DNA from: an uncultured Bacteroidales bacterium
GTDB lineage: Bacteria; Bacteroidota; Bacteroidia; Bacteroidales; Paludibacteraceae
Reading direction: 5' to 3'
Length of the DNA: 13,802 nt
Assembly: GCA_946619625.1 (NCBI GenBank)
Contig: CAMOMF010000137.1
Location: 1-13,802, forward strand
In this document: positions 12,490-13,802 of the stretch, piece after piece
Numbering within the stretch: the stretch's first letter is position 1
How the letters are laid out: every line of letters starts with the position of its first letter
The notes under the pieces: model-generated
Told to the model about the DNA's origin: nothing
Database searches by the model: none
What the model saw: only the letters and a program-made list of their open reading frames with translations
Translations under genes and position numbers: made by a program

Positions 12490-13802
12490 TCAGCCAAACA
12501 AAGCGCGGAAAATTTTGTCTGTTGCTCCGCGCTGCTCTTGCACGTAGTCGTAGGCTTTTTTACCCAACGCCTCATGTCCCTCCAAGGCGGTAGTGAGGGC
12601 AGCGTCCAACGAGGCGTAGTCGTGGACAGAAAAACCCGCTCCACACGCAATCAGTTCCTCGGCTTCGCGGAACTTGTGGTAGTTGGGACCAAAGACGACA
12701 GGCACGCCATACACTGCCGCCTCTAACGTGTTATGAATACCAACGCCGAATCCGCCGCCTACATATGCCACCTGCCCATACCGGTATAGCCGCGACAACA
12801 TACCCATCTTGTCCACCAGCAGTACGTTGTTGGTATTGACGTTCATCAGCGTCGCCTCGGATATGCGTACCAATCGTCCCTGGAACAGGTTGAAGATGAA
12901 ATGCAAGTGGTCCGCATCTATCTCGTGCGGAGTAAGTACCAGTTTGACTTCGGGGTGGTTCTGCAAATATTTGGCGAGCAACACTTCGTCCTGAGGCCAT
13001 GTACTGCCTGCTACGATTACTTTGGGCGGATCGCTTTCCACACGCACAGGGGAGATTTCCGGTTCGGAGAAGCGCATGAGTTGTGGTATTTCACGCCGGT
13101 CTTGCAGCACCTGTACCACGCGGTCAAAGCGGGTGTCACCCGCCACAACGACATGGTCGAAACCATATTTCTCAAGGAGGGAACGGGAATGCTCGTCCTG
13201 CACAAAAAGAGTGGTGAAACAGCCCAGCAGACGACGGTAAGGTCCGCCCCACCAGCGGAAAAAAGCCTGACGCTCACGGAAAATGGCAGCAATACTATAG
13301 GTGGGAATGCCGCTTTTCTTCAGTTGGCGCAGGTATGCAGGCCAGAACTCATACTTGACGAACACCGCCATCTCGGGCTGAAACGTACGGATAAAGCGTT
13401 TGGCGTTACGGCGCGTGGCAAAGGGCAGATAGCAGACAATGTCCGCGCCCTTGTAGTCTTTGCGCAGTTCATAGCCGGAGGGGCTGAAGAAAGTGAGCAG
13501 AATACGCTTGTTTGGTTGCTCCTGACGCAGACGTTCTATGATGGGACGAGCCTGCTCAAACTCGCCCACACTGGCGGCATGAAACCACACGAACCCGCCT
13601 TTTCGTTCAGCAGAAGAGGACACTTGGTTTTCACCGCTTCCCTCCACGCCATGGGCTGTTGTTCCGTCCACCCCACGGGCTGTTGTTCCGTCCACGCCGA
13701 GTTTTCTGAGTACGTCTCCCCCCTTGCGGAGCGTCTGCCGCTGTCCGCGCACCAGCATCTTCGCCTTTTTGTTAAAAAGCGCTGCTATATAGAGTATTAA
13801 AA
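12490..13802 (-). CDS. waaA: 3-deoxy-D-manno-octulosonate (Kdo) transferase, 5'-truncated by window edge
   Basis: Transfers Kdo from CMP-Kdo to lipid A precursor at the inner membrane, an essential step of LPS core synthesis. The frame is open to the right edge; the codons before the ATG at 13758 read LILYIAALFNKKAK, which is the expected end of the N-terminal membrane anchor. So 13758 is an internal Met and the true start lies beyond 13802. Domain order: anchor, then HAASVGEFEQARP (about 13550-13581) with the catalytic Glu of the SVGE motif, then the donor-binding half with VAGSTWPQDE, and the C-terminal signature GGGFGVGIHNTLEAAVYG followed by PVVFGPNYHKFREA (about 12655-12765). An unusual extra stretch between anchor and HAAS contains tandem GVDGTTA units (see repeat at 13627-13698). 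Convergent with the redox gene. Also called kdtA. Confidence 0.97.
   Translation of the reverse strand, partial: LILYIAALFNKKAKMLVRGQRQTLRKGGDVLRKLGVDGTTARGVDGTTAHGVEGSGENQVSSSAERKGGFVWFHAASVGEFEQARPIIERLRQEQPNKRILLTFFSPSGYELRKDYKGADIVCYLPFATRRNAKRFIRTFQPEMAVFVKYEFWPAYLRQLKKSGIPTYSIAAIFRERQAFFRWWGGPYRRLLGCFTTLFVQDEHSRSLLEKYGFDHVVVAGDTRFDRVVQVLQDRREIPQLMRFSEPEISPVRVESDPPKVIVAGSTWPQDEVLLAKYLQNHPEVKLVLTPHEIDADHLHFIFNLFQGRLVRISEATLMNVNTNNVLLVDKMGMLSRLYRYGQVAYVGGGFGVGIHNTLEAAVYGVPVVFGPNYHKFREAEELIACGAGFSVHDYASLDAALTTALEGHEALGKKAYDYVQEQRGATDKIFRALFG
13627..13698 (-). repeat. 24-bp in-frame tandem repeat inside waaA
   Basis: Three consecutive 24-bp units (13698-13675, 13674-13651, 13650-13627) encode GVDGTTAR, GVDGTTAH and the diverged GVEGSGEN. 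The first two units differ at 2 of 24 bases. Unit length is a multiple of three, so gain or loss keeps the frame. They sit in the linker between the membrane anchor and the catalytic domain. Confidence 0.9.

Noticed and set aside
13756..13758. ATG at 13758 as the start of waaA
   Set aside because: The frame continues upstream with LILYIAALFNKKAK, the normal membrane-anchor end, to the window edge; the start is outside.
12901..13800. Plus-strand open frame (299 codons) opposite waaA
   Set aside because: waaA motifs on the minus strand are unambiguous; the opposite frame shows no coherent protein features.
1..13802. tRNA, rRNA or transposase genes
   Set aside because: No tRNA-like acceptor/T-loop pattern, rRNA blocks, or transposase motifs were recognised on either strand.

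Overview
The window looks like a chromosomal segment of a Bacteroidota bacterium, most likely order Bacteroidales (Bacteroides/Prevotella-like). Three things point there. Five promoters carry the Bacteroidota-type -33/-7 signature (TTG near -33 and TAnnTTTG at -7, here always 20 bp apart). The gene set is typical of the phylum: a long periplasmic TPR protein paired with an outer-membrane barrel, a TonB-dependent receptor, a PorT-like small barrel, a C_GCAxxG_C_C redox protein and a Kdo transferase. Purine-rich Shine-Dalgarno sequences are absent.

Layout, left to right. 1-310 is the 5' part of chorismate synthase (aroC, minus strand, running off the left edge). 311-667 has no gene but holds two perfect palindromes and the facing promoters of aroC and a small DUF2442 gene (668-883), whose C-terminus is cut off by a one-base shift in a run of five C. 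1048-2529 is a strongly AT-rich two-gene unit: a GIY-YIG-like domain protein followed 12 bp later by a secreted protein ending in two copies of a 68-residue module. 2530-3248 is a gene-free, pyrimidine-rich stretch of degraded repeats. 3336-8259 is a two-gene operon: a 1035-residue signal-peptide TPR protein whose stop overlaps the start of a 607-residue outer-membrane barrel, closed by a clear terminator.

The right half is mostly on the minus strand. A TonB-dependent receptor (8428-10719) is preceded by a textbook TPP riboswitch (10763-10841), so it is probably the outer-membrane uptake channel for thiamin or its phosphates. The leader holds three mutually exclusive complementary segments that give a concrete model of translational switching. 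Upstream lie an 18-bp tandem duplicate and a PorT-like barrel gene (10904-11683) whose promoter leaves almost no 5' UTR. Divergent from it is a small seven-cysteine C_GCAxxG_C_C protein (11844-12227), followed by an 11-bp x 4 tandem repeat and a terminator. The window closes with waaA/kdtA (minus strand, 5' end beyond the right edge), which carries a 24-bp in-frame tandem repeat near its N-terminus.

Taken together this is ordinary core chromosome (aromatic biosynthesis, envelope, LPS, vitamin uptake) with an AT-rich insertion of roughly 1.5-2 kb between aroC and the TPR operon. The most unusual material is that insertion (GIY-YIG-like protein plus duplicated secreted protein), the frameshifted DUF2442 gene and the riboswitch expression platform. 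No integrase, transposase, CRISPR array, tRNA or rRNA was seen.
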